Assembly: GCF_028640845.1 (NCBI RefSeq)
Contig: NC_080540.1
Location: forward strand, 52,434,561-52,498,560
DNA: 64,000 bases
Origin: Ahaetulla prasina
Taxonomy: Eukaryota; Chordata; Lepidosauria; Squamata; Colubridae
Direction: 5' to 3'
A program made the position numbers and the translations under genes. The notes beneath the pieces were generated by a model, which was given only the letters and a program-made list of their open reading frames with translations, was not told the DNA's origin and made no database searches. Position 1 is the stretch's first letter, and the number at the start of each line of letters is the position of its first letter. Shown in pieces: positions 11,796 to 23,451 of the stretch.

Positions 11796-13504
11796 AGGTG
11801 TTTCCCCCTGGAGAAGCTTTCGTCATTGCTTTGGTATTGAAGTGCAAAAGCTGCAGATAACGTTTTAATGAGAATTGGCTCTTTGGCTGCAGTCCTTTAG
11901 ATTTGTGAGAAAGATTGGGAGGAGAATTTGTAGAAGCCATAGGAAGGACATTAGACCTAAACTGCCAACAGATGGGAGAGGTATCTGCTAATAGTTTATC
12001 TCATAAACTGCAGTTCAGCCTAGATTGCTGGAAACCAGGGAAAAAAGAAATTCAAAATGTCCAAGAAACTCTACTTTAATGAATAAAGGCTGGAGTTTCC
12101 TTATCACAGTTTCCAAACCCTAATTCTTGCCTGAAAGCTCTTTATCGTGTCATTCTTCCCCTTTTTCTTCTTTCATTATGACCTGCAATGCAGAGCTTGA
12201 GAAGATGCCATCAAGCCAATTCTCCCAGTTATCATGGTTCTGCAGGCTGTATTCTTATAGGAAAAAAGAACTCACTTCTTCTCCCCCATGGCTGTGGGTG
12301 GGACTCCAGAAAATTATTGGATGTTCCAACTGGCATCTCATCTGGACTTTCATTTATTCTAAGTTCTCATTGTATACTAAATCCCTGTCCATCCAGCTTT
12401 GTTGCTGAGGCAGAAAATGGATCCAAAATACAGTCCACAGCTCTTTGAGGCAACATGCCTCTGTGTTCCTGCACTGGTTAACCACACTTTGTGCTATACT
12501 GTGCAGTCATGCATCTTATTTTCTGTCACTATATATCGTCCTTGTTTTAAGAGCTATTAGTACTATATGGAGGTGAAGCACTGTTCCTGAGGCCTTGTAC
12601 ATTCCTGGTTATCACAGCCAATCATCCTCTCTTGATCCAAAATATCTTAGAGGATATGAGCAGCAGTTTTTCCACATACATCCATTTCTGCCAGATACAG
12701 TTACAAGCTACTATACTACACAGAAAATGTTACATGGGGAAATAAAAATACACATTTCGTTATAATTGGAATCTCCAAATTGGCTACTATCTGATTTCGG
12801 CTATTTCTGGCCATTCGCCATAGTAATCTTGTTTTCCATATAGCTCATTCATTTGATGGAGTCCACCTCTCTGAATTCAGCTAAGATGGAGATTTGATTT
12901 GGGGCACATTACATGAGTCACTGCATTTAAATGAGACTGATAACAGTTCAGAAAGTTAAACTGGTGCATATGTCTTTGGAGAGATGGAAGTGAGTAGCAT
13001 GACCCCCAACTATTCAGCTACATCAGAGTGACTAGAGCTTTGTTCCAGCTGGAATTTTCAGGATCAACTGTTTCATTTCCTGATACATTGCTACAAAATG
13101 CCTCTCCATCTGGACAGCTAGGAAACTGTTCATTGCCTGCATTAGTAATTCACATAATTATTGATTACAGCATCAGCCCTTGCCATCTGTAAAGTGTTTC
13201 CTAAAGGCCAACTTTGTTATCAAGTTCACATTAGAGAGTATATTAAATTAGCTGTCAATTAACATTTCAACCTTCTGGAGGTAGAATCTTTATTTTCATT
13301 CATTAGACTATTTGCTTTACCTTCTGAAAGCTAAAGTAAGTATACCAAAGAGCCTAGTGGAAATCTTGTTAGGCTTTAGGCCTTGAAAGCTCCTTGAGAT
13401 GGATTTTGTACTCACTGAGAGATGGTCCTGGGCTTAAATCAGGATTTTGATCATTCAAGGCATCATGTTAAACCCATATGCCTTGATAAGATATAATAAA
13501 GATC
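11796..13504. other. Intron, no gene seen
   Basis: No recognisable repeat or exon. Two overlapping open frames of 86-93 codons at about 12127-12448 have no familiar motif or splice context. Confidence 0.4.
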
Positions 13505-14342
13505 ACAGCGGATCCGTGATGGTTTTCAAGCAGGAAAGCACTAGCCTTTCAAAGGTTTTCATGACTATAGATGTTAAAGCAACTGGTCTGTAGTCATTCA
13601 GTTCCTTGATGGTGGGCTTCTTCGGCACTGGGATGATGGTAGAGCGTTTGAAGCAAGAAGGAACATAGCACATTTCTAGTGATTTATTGAAAATATGGGT
13701 GAAGATGGGGGCCAATTGGTCAGCACAGACTTTTAAGCAAGAAGGAGTTATCTTGTCTGGGCCTGGAGCTTTTCCTGGCTTTTGTCTGTGAAATAGGTCC
13801 TGCACTTCCTTTTCTGAGATCACTAGGGGTTGTGAACCCAATGAAATGGGGTCAGTTGTAGGAGGTTTGGCTGTTGTTGGTGTGTCTGAGATGGGGGTTG
13901 TGGAGATAGGTGGCTGTAGTTTCCTTTCAAACCTGCAGTAAAACTCATTCAGGTCATCTGCCAGTTGTTGATTACCTTCAGCCTGGGAAGGAGGTTTTCC
14001 ATAGCCGGTGATATTTTTAAGAGTTTTCCACATGTTTGCTGGTTCATTTGCTGAAAACTGTTTCTTTAGCTTTTCAGAGTAGCTTCTTTTTGCTGCTCTG
14101 ATCTCCCTTGTTAGTGCATTTCTTGCCTGATTGTACAGCATTTTATCACCTTTTCTGTAGGCTTCCTCTTTGGAATGTCGTAGCTGCTTAAGTTTAGGTG
14201 TGAACCAAGGTTTGTTGTTATTGTATATTTGCAAGTTCCTTGTAGGTACACATAGGTCTTCACAGAAGCTGACATATGATGTTACAGTATCTGTGAGTTC
14301 ATCCAGGTCTGCAGAGGTATCTTCAAAAATATTCCAATATTT
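13505..14342 (-). pseudogene. L2/Maui-like LINE fragment: EN-RT linker and start of RT
   Basis: On the - strand an open frame reads through the linker between endonuclease and reverse transcriptase (NNKPWFTPKLKQL, then AAKRSYSEKL). It continues into the RT entry motifs KAPGPDKITPSCLK, CFKRSTIIPVPKKP and NDYRPVALTSIVMK. It stops before the catalytic YADD block, so both ends are truncated. These motifs fit CR1/L2-group LINEs of fish and reptiles (Maui-like). The first ~27 codons of the nominal frame are antisense CR1 sequence, not LINE protein. The 3' half of a related element lies at 63170-63875. Confidence 0.85.
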
Positions 14343-14498
14343 TCCAATAAGTGGAACAACTTGCCTGCAGAAGTTGTGAATTCTCCAACACTGGAAAATT
14401 TTAAGAATATGTTGGATAGCCATTTGTCTGAAATGGTGTAGGGTTTCCTGCCTGGGCAGTGGGTTGGACTAGAAGACCTCCAAGGTCCCTTCCAACTC
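14343..14498 (+). mobile_element. CR1 LINE, short 3' end
   Basis: The + strand carries the CR1 coding end and 3' UTR, with the blocks gtggaacaacttgcctgcag and ggttggactagaagacctcc. It joins the L2 fragment directly on the left and runs straight into a TTATG array on the right. Confidence 0.9.
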
Positions 14499-14612
14499 AT
14501 GTTATGTTATGTTATGTTATGTTATGTTATGTTATGTTATGTTATGTTATGTTATGTTATGTTATGTTATGTTATGTTATGTTATGTTATGTTATGTTAT
14601 GTTATGTTATGC
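14499..14612 (+). repeat. Pentanucleotide microsatellite (ATGTT)n, about 22 units
   Basis: About 113 bp of nearly perfect ATGTT units begin exactly where the CR1 3' UTR ends. The CR1 copy at 36339 ends in three units of the same pentamer, so the array grew from the element's own tail. Confidence 0.95.
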
Positions 14613-15403
14613 ATTAGCAGATCGAACAGAATAGTGGATTCAACACAACTTAGCTACTCAAAAGAATGCAGTACCCTGAATATTTAAGATTTTTAAGGAC
14701 ATTTATACGCATCTACATAGACACATAAATAGACACAGAACCATATGCATATACTACAGCTCTGTTGGATTTATAAAACACAGCAGACTAAGTTAAGCTA
14801 TGGCTGTGGTAGGAAGAGTATGTCTGAAAATATAATAAAATGTAGGAGGGTGAGAAATGTGACTGAATTTTGCACAGCCCACATCTTAGTAAATGTTGCT
14901 TGTATGGAAATAATTGCCATAGGAATATAAACTAGTTATAAGGATCAGATTTGCTTTTGATTATCCCCAAAACTCATTTAAATTCAGCACATAGTGTAAT
15001 CATACATGAAAGTAGTTCATATACTATTTTCACTTGCTTTTGAAAAAGGAGATGAATTGTTACCATAGTGACTGCTAGTTGATAATAGATCATATGTGGG
15101 GCCTAAAACTGCTTGTTCTGTTACATTGCTATGAAGAACATTTGCAGGCCATTAAATGAAATCTGGAAACAGTCTTCAGTAGGATTGTTCCAACATCTCT
15201 TTAGCATATGTTTTTTTCAATTTGAGAGTAGATAGAACTAGCTCTTAAAACTACAGATTTTTCTGTGCTAGACTAGCTAGATTGGAGCAAATGTTCTTTG
15301 TATCCCTTTAGAATTGAGTACATTCTACTTTTTAATTAATGAACAGACACAGTCAAGGAGTCCAAGGCACACTGCTTTGATTGCTCCATAACAACTGTCT
15401 GGA
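14613..15403. other. Intron, no gene seen
   Basis: AT-rich unique-looking sequence with no supported feature. Confidence 0.4.
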
Positions 15404-15567
15404 AACTGAGTCATGGCAACTGGATTTCTTTTCTTTTTGCTGCTTATCTAAGCAGCTTCTTCAGTTTGGGACAGTAAGGCACTAATGAAACTAGCTAGAT
15501 AAGCAGGAAAATGTTTCAAAAAGAAAAAAGAAAAAAAGAAAAGAAGTCCAGTTGCCATGACTCAACT
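15404..15567. repeat. Foldback repeat, inverted arms with AAGAAAA-rich edges
   Basis: The left arm actgagtcatggcaactgga pairs with tccagttgccatgactcaac at the right. Both arms continue into A/T-rich runs around a gcttcttcag centre. A related half-copy, with the ctcatccaagaagcttcttc block, lies at 40965-41100. It is probably a non-autonomous DNA element. Confidence 0.65.
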
Positions 15568-15918
15568 TAGAATATTCACTGGCATGACCTTAACAACTAC
15601 TGCATTCCAGCCTTTATTTTTATAAGAATTGATACTCTGGGTTTAAAAAGCAGAAGTAACAATAACAACAACCTATTAAACTTCTACGCCGCCAACTTTC
15701 AATGAGTCTAGGGTGCTCACAGCCATCAAACATTGAAATTACAATAAAACCAATTTAAAAAAAGATGGCAAGCATGACAGACCAGATGGAATGAAGGAAG
15801 GAGCCTCACTCTCCTTCACTTAAAGCCTGGATGCAGATCCAGTTCTTCATGGCTCTTCTAAAGAACTGGGTGCCATTCAGATCTTGGTGCAACCTTTTTC
15901 TACATGGTGTATTTCTGA
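15568..15918. other. Fossil LINE tail and unassigned sequence
   Basis: At about 15675-15760 a degenerate block (ctacgccgccaactttc ... gagtctagggtg) resembles the 3' end shared by LINE-Y and SINE-A on the - strand. The rest is unassigned. Confidence 0.4.
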
Positions 15919-16208
15919 CAGTGGTGGGATTAAAAAAATTTTTACTACCAATTCTGTGGGCATGGCTTGGTAGGCATGGCTTGGTGGGTATGACAGGGGA
16001 AGGATACTGTAAAATCTCCATTCCTTCCCCACTCCAGGGGAAGATTATTGCAAAATTGCCATTTCCTCCCAATCAGCTGGGACTCAGGAGGCAGAGTATA
16101 GATGAGGGCAGGACCAGGGAGAGGTGGTATTTACTGGTTCTCTGAGCTACTCAAAATTTCCGCTACTGTTCTCGAGAACTGGTCAGAACCTGCTGAAACC
16201 CACCTCTG
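15919..16208. mobile_element. hAT MITE, CAGNGGTGGG family, exact 8-bp duplication
   Basis: The inverted ends are CAGTGGTGGGATT and, reversed, CAGAGGTGGGTTTC. The flanks 15911-15918 and 16209-16216 are both atttctga, an exact 8-bp hAT target duplication. The interior shares the gcatggcttggtgggtatg and gatactgtaaaatctcc blocks with 9937-10199. It is non-coding. Confidence 0.94.
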
Positions 16209-16216
16209 ATTTCTGA

Positions 16217-17810
16217 GGACCTGATATATGACATCGTTTAATCAAGGGAACCTAGAGTGCACCAATCCTACAGGATTGAATCAGCCAAGCAGATGCTTTG
16301 GGAGACGGGCAATCCCTTAAATAGTCAGACCATATGCCAGGTAGGGTTATAGAGACAGAGATATGTGCTTCCATCATAGAGAGGAACGAGGAAACAACTT
16401 TTCTGTATTGAATGCTACTTGTAAGCATATAGAAGCATGTGATATCCTTCAGAAAATCATTCCAAAATCTACACAGAGATAATTGCATAGTTTGAACTAA
16501 ATATAGAAGTGACAATGTAAATCATTAACTGCAAGTTAGCAATAGATCTACCACTGTGGGATACAATATTTCATGAACAAAGTATTAGAAGAAAATTTTA
16601 ATTTAAGATTTTAGATGGAAACATCAGTCAGTTTCTCTGTCTTCTTATTTTTAAGTAGCTGAAATGCATTTAAAAGAGAAATAAGCTAAACAGACAAAAT
16701 GACCTAGGATTGCAATAATTATATTTACTGAATTTAAAGCCCAGAAATAATATTGCAGTTAGATAAGGAATAATGGCATTACTGAAAACAAACTCCTTTA
16801 AAAGGATTTACTGAAAGTAATGGGAAGGATGTAGTAGAAAACCATATTTATTCATATGAGGGAGGAAATACAGAAAAAGTAGAATATATTGGAAGGAAAT
16901 ATCATCAAGAGTAGAAGGAGGCAAATCTATTCCATAATAATAAATAGCAAGCACCATTTTAGAGCAATGGTTACCAATCTGGGGGGTCTCATATTAATGA
17001 CTAATGGGTTATAAATATATTATTGGTAGTTTTTGATTCAGGTTTATTGCATACAGTGTCCACAATGATTTATTTGTTCATTTATTTATCCATTTAATAC
17101 ATTCATTTAATTTATATGGCTGCTTATTTCATATACTTGACTCTAACAATTGGTACCTAACAATTAAAAACACAATGAAAATAGGACAAAACAACCAAAA
17201 TTAAAAAACAATAAATATAAATAGCATAAAATAGATGATAAGAGAATTAATAATCTCTCTCATTTCAGTTAGCTATGAAACAGTTCGTCCATGGTCCCAG
17301 GGCCCCAGCCTAGATGGAAAAGCCAAGATCTTAATATCTTGTGAAAGACCAAAAGGATTGAGCAAGTTTAATCTCAGGAGGGATACGTCAGATGCAGGCA
17401 ATCATAACCACTCCAGAACCAGAATCAATAGGCCCAAATAGATACTTTATTACTGACCACCTATATAATAAGAATCTCGCCAGACTGTCTTCCTTCCCTA
17501 TAACCTAAAGGTTACAAATATAAGCTTCAGACATTTCTTCCCACAAACTGACTCCAACAAGAATGTCTCTTTACTCCTCCTGGATGGGCCCCCTCTCCTT
17601 CAACCAGTAATTCCATCACAATATGATTTTCCAGAGGATGGGCAACATGACTGAAAAGCCTCTCAGTCTCACCAGATGATGCTCTTCAATGGACAGGACC
17701 CAGAGCAAGATTTGCAAGATTTGACAGTCTTCTTACAAGAATTTTGCTTTAGTATTCCATAAAACTGTGTTTTTATTTTAAGGCTTAATTTCAGGGGTAC
17801 CATCCATGCC
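16217..17810. other. Intron, no gene seen
   Basis: AT-rich. A region at about 17270-17700 is richer in G+C, and a tactttatt motif at 17442-17450 could be an old LTR poly(A) region on the - strand. I cannot find paired ends. Confidence 0.35.
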
Positions 17811-17991
17811 ATTTTTTTTTTTTTTTTGCATTTATAGCCCACCCTTCTCTGAAGACTCAGGGCGGTTTACACTATGTTAAGCAATAGTCTTCATCCATCT
17901 GTATATTATATACAAAGTCAACTTATTGCCCCCAACAATCTGGGTCCTCATTTTACCTACCTTATAAAGGATGGAAGGCTGAGTCAACCTT
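17811..17991 (-). mobile_element. SINE-A, 3' half (split by LINE-Y)
   Basis: From the poly(T) at 17811 the + strand reads the reverse complement of the SINE-A 3' end (gactcagggcggtttacac) and core, and breaks off after gctgagtcaacctt. The missing 5' half resumes at 21790. This element is therefore one SINE interrupted by the LINE at 17992-21789. Confidence 0.9.
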
Positions 17992-18182
17992 ATTTATTTA
18001 TTTATTTATTATTCGAATTTATATACCGCCCTATCTCCCAAAAGACTCAGGGCAGTTCACAGGCATATAAAACATCAATATACAAATTAAAATAATCATT
18101 AAAAAACTTATTCTAATGCCCAAATTATTAAAATGGAAATATAAATATTAAAACCAATTTAAAACCCCTATAAATTTAAAAT

Positions 18183-19890
18183 CTAAGCCAGTCCTGCACA
18201 GATGAATAAATGTGTCTTGAGCTCGCGACGGAAGGTTCGGAGGTCCGGAAGTTGACGGAGTCCTGGGGGGAGTTCGTTCCAGAGGGCGGGAGCCCCCACA
18301 GAGAAGGCCCTTTCCCTGGGCGTCGCCAGACGACACTGCCTAGCTGATGGCACCCTGAGGAGTCCCTCTCTGTGAGAGCGCACGGGTCGGTGAGAGGTAT
18401 CTGGTCGCAGTAGGCGGTCCCGTAGATAACCCGGCCCTATGCCATGGAGCGCTTTGAAGGTGGTCACCAAAACCTTGAAGCGCACCCGGAAGGCCACAGG
18501 TAGCCAGTGCAGCCTGCGCAGGATGGGTGTTATGCGGGAGCCACGAGGGGCTCCATCTATAACCCGCGCAGCCGCATTCTGGACTAACTGCAGCCTCCGG
18601 ATGCCCTTCAAGGGGAGCCCCATGTAGAGAGCGTTGCAGTAATCCAGGCGAGACGTCACGAGAGCGTGAGTGACCGTGCACAGGGCATCCCGGTCCAGAA
18701 AGGGGCGCAACTGGCGCACCAGGCGAACCTGGTAGAACGCTCTCCTGGAGACGGCCGTCAAATGATCTTCTAGAGACAGCCGTTCATCCAGGAGGACGCC
18801 TAAGTTGCGCACCCTCTCCATTGGGGCCAATGACTCGCCACCGATGGTCAGCCGCGGATTTAGCTGACTGTACCGGGATGCCGGCATCCACAGCCACTCT
18901 GTCTTGGAGGGATTGAGCTTGAGCCTGTTTCTCCCCATCCAGACCCGTACGGCCTCCAGACACCGGGACAGCACTTCGATAGCTTCATTGGGGTGGTCCA
19001 GTGTGGAAAAGTACAGCTGGGTGTCATCCGCGTACAGCTGGTACCTCACACCGAACCCACTGATGATCTCACCCAGCGGCTTCATGTAGATGTTGAACAG
19101 AAGGGGCGAGAGGATCGATCCCTGCGGCACCCCACAAGTGAGGCGCCTCAGGGCCGACCTCTGCCCCCCTGTCAACACCGACTGCGACCAGTCGGAGAGA
19201 TAGGAGAACCACCGATAAACGGTGCCTCCCACTCCCAATCCCTCCAACCGGCGCAGCAGGATACCATGGTCGATGGTATCGAAAGCCGCTGAGAGGTCTA
19301 ATAGGACCAGGGCAGAGGAACAACCCCTATCCCTGGCCCTCCAGAGATCATCCACCAACGCGACCAAAGCCGTCTCCGTGCTGTAACCGGGCCGGAAACC
19401 GGACTGGAACGGGTCTAGATAGACAGTTTCATCCAGGTGCAAGGGAAACTGATACGCCACCATACTCTCTACAACCTTCGCGAGCGGGTTGGAGACCGGA
19501 CGATAATTACCTAAAACAGCCGGGTCCAGGGAAGGCTTCTTGAGGAGGGGCCTCACCACCGCCTCTTTCAAGGCGGCCGGAAAGACACCCTCCACCAAAG
19601 AAGCGCTCGTAATCACCTGGAGCCAGCCTCGTGTCACCTCCTGCGTGGCCAGCACCAACCAGGAGGGGCACGGGTCCAGTAAACACGTGGTGGCATTCAG
19701 CCTCCCCAACAACCTGTCCATGTCCTCGGGAGCGACAGGGTCAAACTCATCCCATAAAATGTCACCAAGACCACCCTCAGCCGTCTCACCGGTATCACCG
19801 CAATCTTGGTCCAGACCATCCCGGTTGAACGATTTTATCGTATAGATAACGTTAAACTCCTCAGCACGTCCCTGCAGCGGGTCATCCCGC
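18183..19890 (-). pseudogene. LINE-Y reverse transcriptase
   Basis: The frame is open from about 19890 to its stop at 18183; the first ATG (19721) gives 512 codons. RT motifs appear in order: GNYRPVSNPLAK, LLDLSAAFDTIDH (motif A, catalytic Asp), GVPQGSILSPLLF (motif B) and YADDTQLYF (motif C, catalytic pair). A C-terminal region follows with LHWLPVAFRVRFK, APALWNELPPGLR and a final FRRELKTHLF. All catalytic residues that I can recognise are present. It lies in a different frame from the endonuclease segment upstream, so one frameshift near 19890 breaks what should be a single EN-RT protein. It is marked pseudogene for that reason only. Confidence 0.9.
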
Positions 19891-20949
19891 CCCCTGGTGT
19901 AGGAGGGAGCGGGTCACCAAACAGGGCGGCTGGGCGGTTATCTGCCGATGCAATGAGGAGGAGGCGAGCTACGCCTCGCTTCCTCAATGCCACTAGGTAA
20001 GCCCTAGTATAGGACTTCACTAGTGTCCGATCAGCTTCTGAACGGCTAGACCTCCAGGAACTCTCTAGGCGTCTTCTCCGGCGCTTCATCCCTCTCAGCT
20101 CCTCGGAGAACCAAGGAGCCGGTTGGGACCTGCGCCGGGTCAGAGGCCGCAAAGGCACAACATGGTCTAAGGCCCCCGCCGCGGCCCATTCCCAGGCCGC
20201 AACAAGTTCCTCAGCCGAACCGTGAGCCAGACCCTCAGGAAATGGCCCAAGCTCCGTCCGGAATCCCTCCGGGTCCATCAGGCGCCTGGGACGGAACCAA
20301 CGTGTCGGCTCCGTCTCCCTGCAGTGGTGAATGGCGGTCAGAAAGTCCAGACGAAGAAGAGAGTGATCTGACCATGACAAAGGTTCAGTGACTATTTCCT
20401 TTAAGTCCAGATCTCTCGACCACTGACCAGAGACAAAAATCAGGTCCAGAGTGCCACCCCCAATGTGAGTAGGGCCATCAACTACTTGGGTCAGGTCCAA
20501 GGCCGTCATGGAAGCGATGAACTCCCGAGCTGCCATCGATGACGAGCCGGACGATGGCAAGTTAAAGTCCCCCATGACTAAAAGTCTGGGGGTCTCCACT
20601 GCCACCCCGGCCAGCACCTCCAGGAGCTCGGGCAGGGCAGCTGTCACGCAGCAAGGAGCCAAGTACGTGATCAGCAAGCCCATCTGACACCTATGACCCC
20701 ATCTCACAAAGAGGGATTCGCACCCGGCAATCTGAGGTACAGTGGTCTCCCTCGGCTCTAGACTCTCTCTAATCACAACCGCCACCCCCCCACCCCTACC
20801 CTGAGCCCTCGGCTGATGGAATGCACGGAAACCCGGCGGGCACATCTCGACAAGGGGCACTCCCCCTTCCATGCCCAGCCAGGTTTCCGTGCGCCTATAA
20901 GGTCCATGGCGCCCCTGAATAAGATCGTATATTAGGGGCCTTATTAACT
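19835..20949 (-). pseudogene. LINE-Y apurinic-type endonuclease domain
   Basis: This is the N-terminal part of the LINE protein, which nicks target DNA to prime reverse transcription. The frame is open from about 20949. It carries the motif TETWLG just before a Met at 20872, then GDFNLPSS, LDLIFVSG and WSDHSLLRLDF, the expected metal and phosphate-binding motifs of exonuclease-endonuclease-phosphatase enzymes. The first conserved block (SVVNKAP, about 20945-20965) lies in another frame, and the RT continues in a third. The copy therefore has two frame breaks and cannot make the whole protein. Confidence 0.87.
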
Positions 20950-21789
20950 ACGGACCGTCGTTGCATAACATCAGCCAAGGCCCAGGCTCTGGGGTCTAGG
21001 CCATCCGGGAACGGAAAAGGACGAGGATCGGGCGCGACCGCTTGCAAACATCGGGCGTGCCCCCAGAATGATATGATCCCCTTCCGCCATATCTGCCCCT
21101 CCCACTTACCGTGCAAATCGAGCCGCCCTCACCAGCAGGAACGCAATCTCCCCCCCTAACCTCCGAACCTATTAAAGAACCGTCACGAGCACGCGCAAGG
21201 ACTGGCTCCCCACCCGGCGGGCTACCCCCAACGCCCGCCTTAACCCTCCCACCCCTTAAAAAAGCCCTATCTAAAAACCCCCAAAGGCTCTTTTTTTTCG
21301 CATGCCACCTCTGTGGGTCCCAAGACCCGTCATTGAGGCCGGCCCTTGATAATGCGGCGGGCCATTCCTGCGAGGCGGGGGCACCTCGCAGGCGCAAGAG
21401 TTCTAAGGCAGAATATCACATAAATAAGTTAAAAGCATAAACAGGAGAAAGTAGACGATGTGAGGTAGCAATGTAATGTCTGGGGTGGCAGGATGTAATG
21501 CCAAGTCCAAGTGGATACCCATCTTCCAAAGTGTCTTCAGATGGTGGCTGGCTTAAAGCTGATACAAGCTGGTATGAGTCGCAGATGCAGTCTGGTAGTA
21601 AAAAGTTATTGCTACTCTGCGCAAAGCTCAGTCCTAAAATCCATCCTAACAGAGGTGGTAAGTCATCTCCCCCGTTCGTGGCGTCACCGATATTTCCAAA
21701 ATGGATGTTTCCTCAATAGATGTTGCAGAATGACAATGCAACATGTCCCGTGTTGCAGATGACAATGCAACTCCTAGTCCGAGAAGAAG
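20950..21789 (-). other. LINE-Y 5' region
   Basis: A G+C-rich 5' region of the element. A 133-codon open frame on the - strand (21397-20996) is Arg/Gly-rich and has no ORF1 motif that I recognise, so I do not call it a gene. The first ~350 bp (21789-21440) look untranslated and may hold the internal promoter. Confidence 0.55.
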
Positions 21790-21880
21790 CCTTGGGCCTG
21801 GTGGGACTTGAACCTGCAGTAATTGCAAGCAGCTGTGTTAATAACAGACTGTCTTAGCAGTCTGAGCCACCAGAGGCCCT
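21790..21880 (-). mobile_element. SINE-A, 5' (tRNA) half, split by LINE-Y
   Basis: Read on the - strand, agggcctctggtggctcaga opens the tRNA-like head. A B-box-like aggttcaagtcc follows, ending at the LINE-Y junction. It continues at 17991, across the LINE. The full order is visible in the uninterrupted copy at 34021-34291. Confidence 0.92.
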
Positions 21881-23183
21881 TTTAGTTACCTAGTGGTGGA
21901 ATGGAACTCAAGACAGGTTTATATACTGGTCCTCTAATCTTTGGATGATAAGGTTATGATCTTCAGAAAAGAACAAGGTGGGGTCTTCTGAATCATCTAT
22001 AGAAACTGAAAGACTGCATAGTTAAGGATGATCCAAGGACTAAATAATATTTTTTTAAAAAATTTACATAGTCTAACCCAAGTTGCTGAGATATTGTTGT
22101 GAATACCATATTGTTGTGAATACCATTTTCTCCTCACATGAGAAAGTAAGCTTTGGAGATAATTTTACCTGCAGTCTGTGGCTAATCAGGAATTTAAATT
22201 TCAGATCAGTTGTGTACTACATTGATGCTTATCTTACTGCCTATAGGCATGAATGTTATTGAAGGTACCTGATTTGGCAGCTTCCTTATTTCTTTTCAGC
22301 CTGGTTCTTTTAATTTTAAAGTGTTCCTGTGTGAGGAGGAAAATTAGAAGCATTATCTGTTTCGAACAAAATTGGGCAAGCCTTGAAGTTCATAGGCATG
22401 GTTGGAAAATAAAAGCTGTAGGTGGCTGTGGAAAAGAGAAAGAAAGATTACTTTGAAAGAATAGACTATTACCAAAGCAGAGAGTGGGGAAAAAGACTTG
22501 CAAGTTTCTGTTACCTCAATCTTAACAAAAGTAGCTGTAGCTTTTCTGTGGAATTGATTTCTTGATCTGGTCTACTAGTAGGGCTGACACTATAGCTCAG
22601 CATGCTAACTGGGGAATTCTGGGAGTTGAGGCCCACATATCTTCAAAGCCACCAGAGTTGAGAAATGCTTCTATAGCTACATACTTTGAAAATGGAACTA
22701 CTTGAACCTCAAAAAAAGACAGAAGGCAGCTAAAGAATGGTAGAGGTTCAGGAAGAGTAGCGGGGAATATTCCCACCCATTTACCTTCTAGTTAATTGCT
22801 CTTCCTTGAAGTAGGAAATCTCATAGCTTCCTTAATTGCCTATTTGTGACAGATCCACAACATGCTCTCAAAATTGAGTTTAGACACATCTAGGAATTTC
22901 AAGACAGTTGACATTGGAATGGGAGATCCATGAATCATTGAATCAATATTTATGCTTTTCTTTTTAATCAGAGACCTGGCTTTGTTGCAGAACTGCCTTT
23001 TACAGCTGCTCAGAGTTTTTAGTTTAGTATGTACTACTATAAATAGTATGTACTACTATATATAGTATGTACCACTATAAAACAGCCTTTTTTGCGGGGA
23101 TGGGTGGGAGGTGTAGAATAACGAGTAGAAAATGAGGATGAGCAGACAATCTACAAAATCAAATCAAATGACCTTAATGCCAA
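21881..23183. other. Intron, no gene seen; one old MITE relic
   Basis: At about 22615-22665 ggggaattctgggagttgag and the following bases resemble the arm of the palindromic hAT MITEs, much decayed. A 14-bp unit (agtatgtactacta) recurs at 23026-23080. Otherwise unassigned. Confidence 0.4.
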
Positions 23184-23451
23184 AGGGGCCGTGGTAGCTC
23201 AGGCTGTAAGAAGCCTGTTATTAAAACACAGCAGCCTGCAATTACTGCAGGTTCAAGCCTGGCCCAAGGTTGACTCAGCCTTCCATCCTTTATAAGGTAG
23301 GTAAAATGAGGACCCAGATTGTTGGGGGGGCGGCAATAAGTTGACTTTGTAAAATATACAAATAGAATGAGACTATTGCCTTATACACTGTAAGCCGCCC
23401 TGAGTCTTCGGAGAAGGGCGGGATATAAATGTAAATTAAAAAAAAAAAAGC
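23184..23451 (+). mobile_element. SINE-A, full-length copy
   Basis: It has a tRNA-like head with ggggccgtggtagctcaggc and the B-box-like aggttcaagcc. The shared core gactcagccttccatccttt follows, then the 3' module gccgccctgagtcttcgg and an A-rich tail. It abuts the LINE-X copy at 23452. Confidence 0.92.

Larger units (their letters stand above)
17992..21789 (-). mobile_element. LINE-Y, near full-length CR1/L2-group retrotransposon (about 3.8 kb)
   Basis: On the - strand this element has a G+C-rich 5' region (21789 to about 20950), an endonuclease region, a reverse-transcriptase region and a 3' UTR. It ends in ATAAATAAATAA units at 17992-18010. It sits inside a SINE-A copy whose two halves flank it, which fixes both ends within a few bases. 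The flanks share only cctt, so any duplication is short. It is far more G+C-rich than the intron, suggesting a recent arrival. A truncated relative lies at 42449-42893. The assignment to CR1/L2 group is by motifs; the subfamily is uncertain. Confidence 0.9.

Noticed and set aside
14499..14687. Open frame of repeated Met-Leu-Cys-Tyr-Val
   Set aside because: It is the translation of the ATGTT microsatellite.
18183..20949. Host gene with RT domain (telomerase-like or domesticated)
   Set aside because: EN plus RT order, LINE tail, and insertion inside a SINE show a mobile element.
20996..21397. Arg/Gly-rich 133-codon frame, possible LINE-Y ORF1
   Set aside because: No coiled coil, RRM or zinc knuckle is visible. 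G+C-rich DNA leaves frames open on both strands here.
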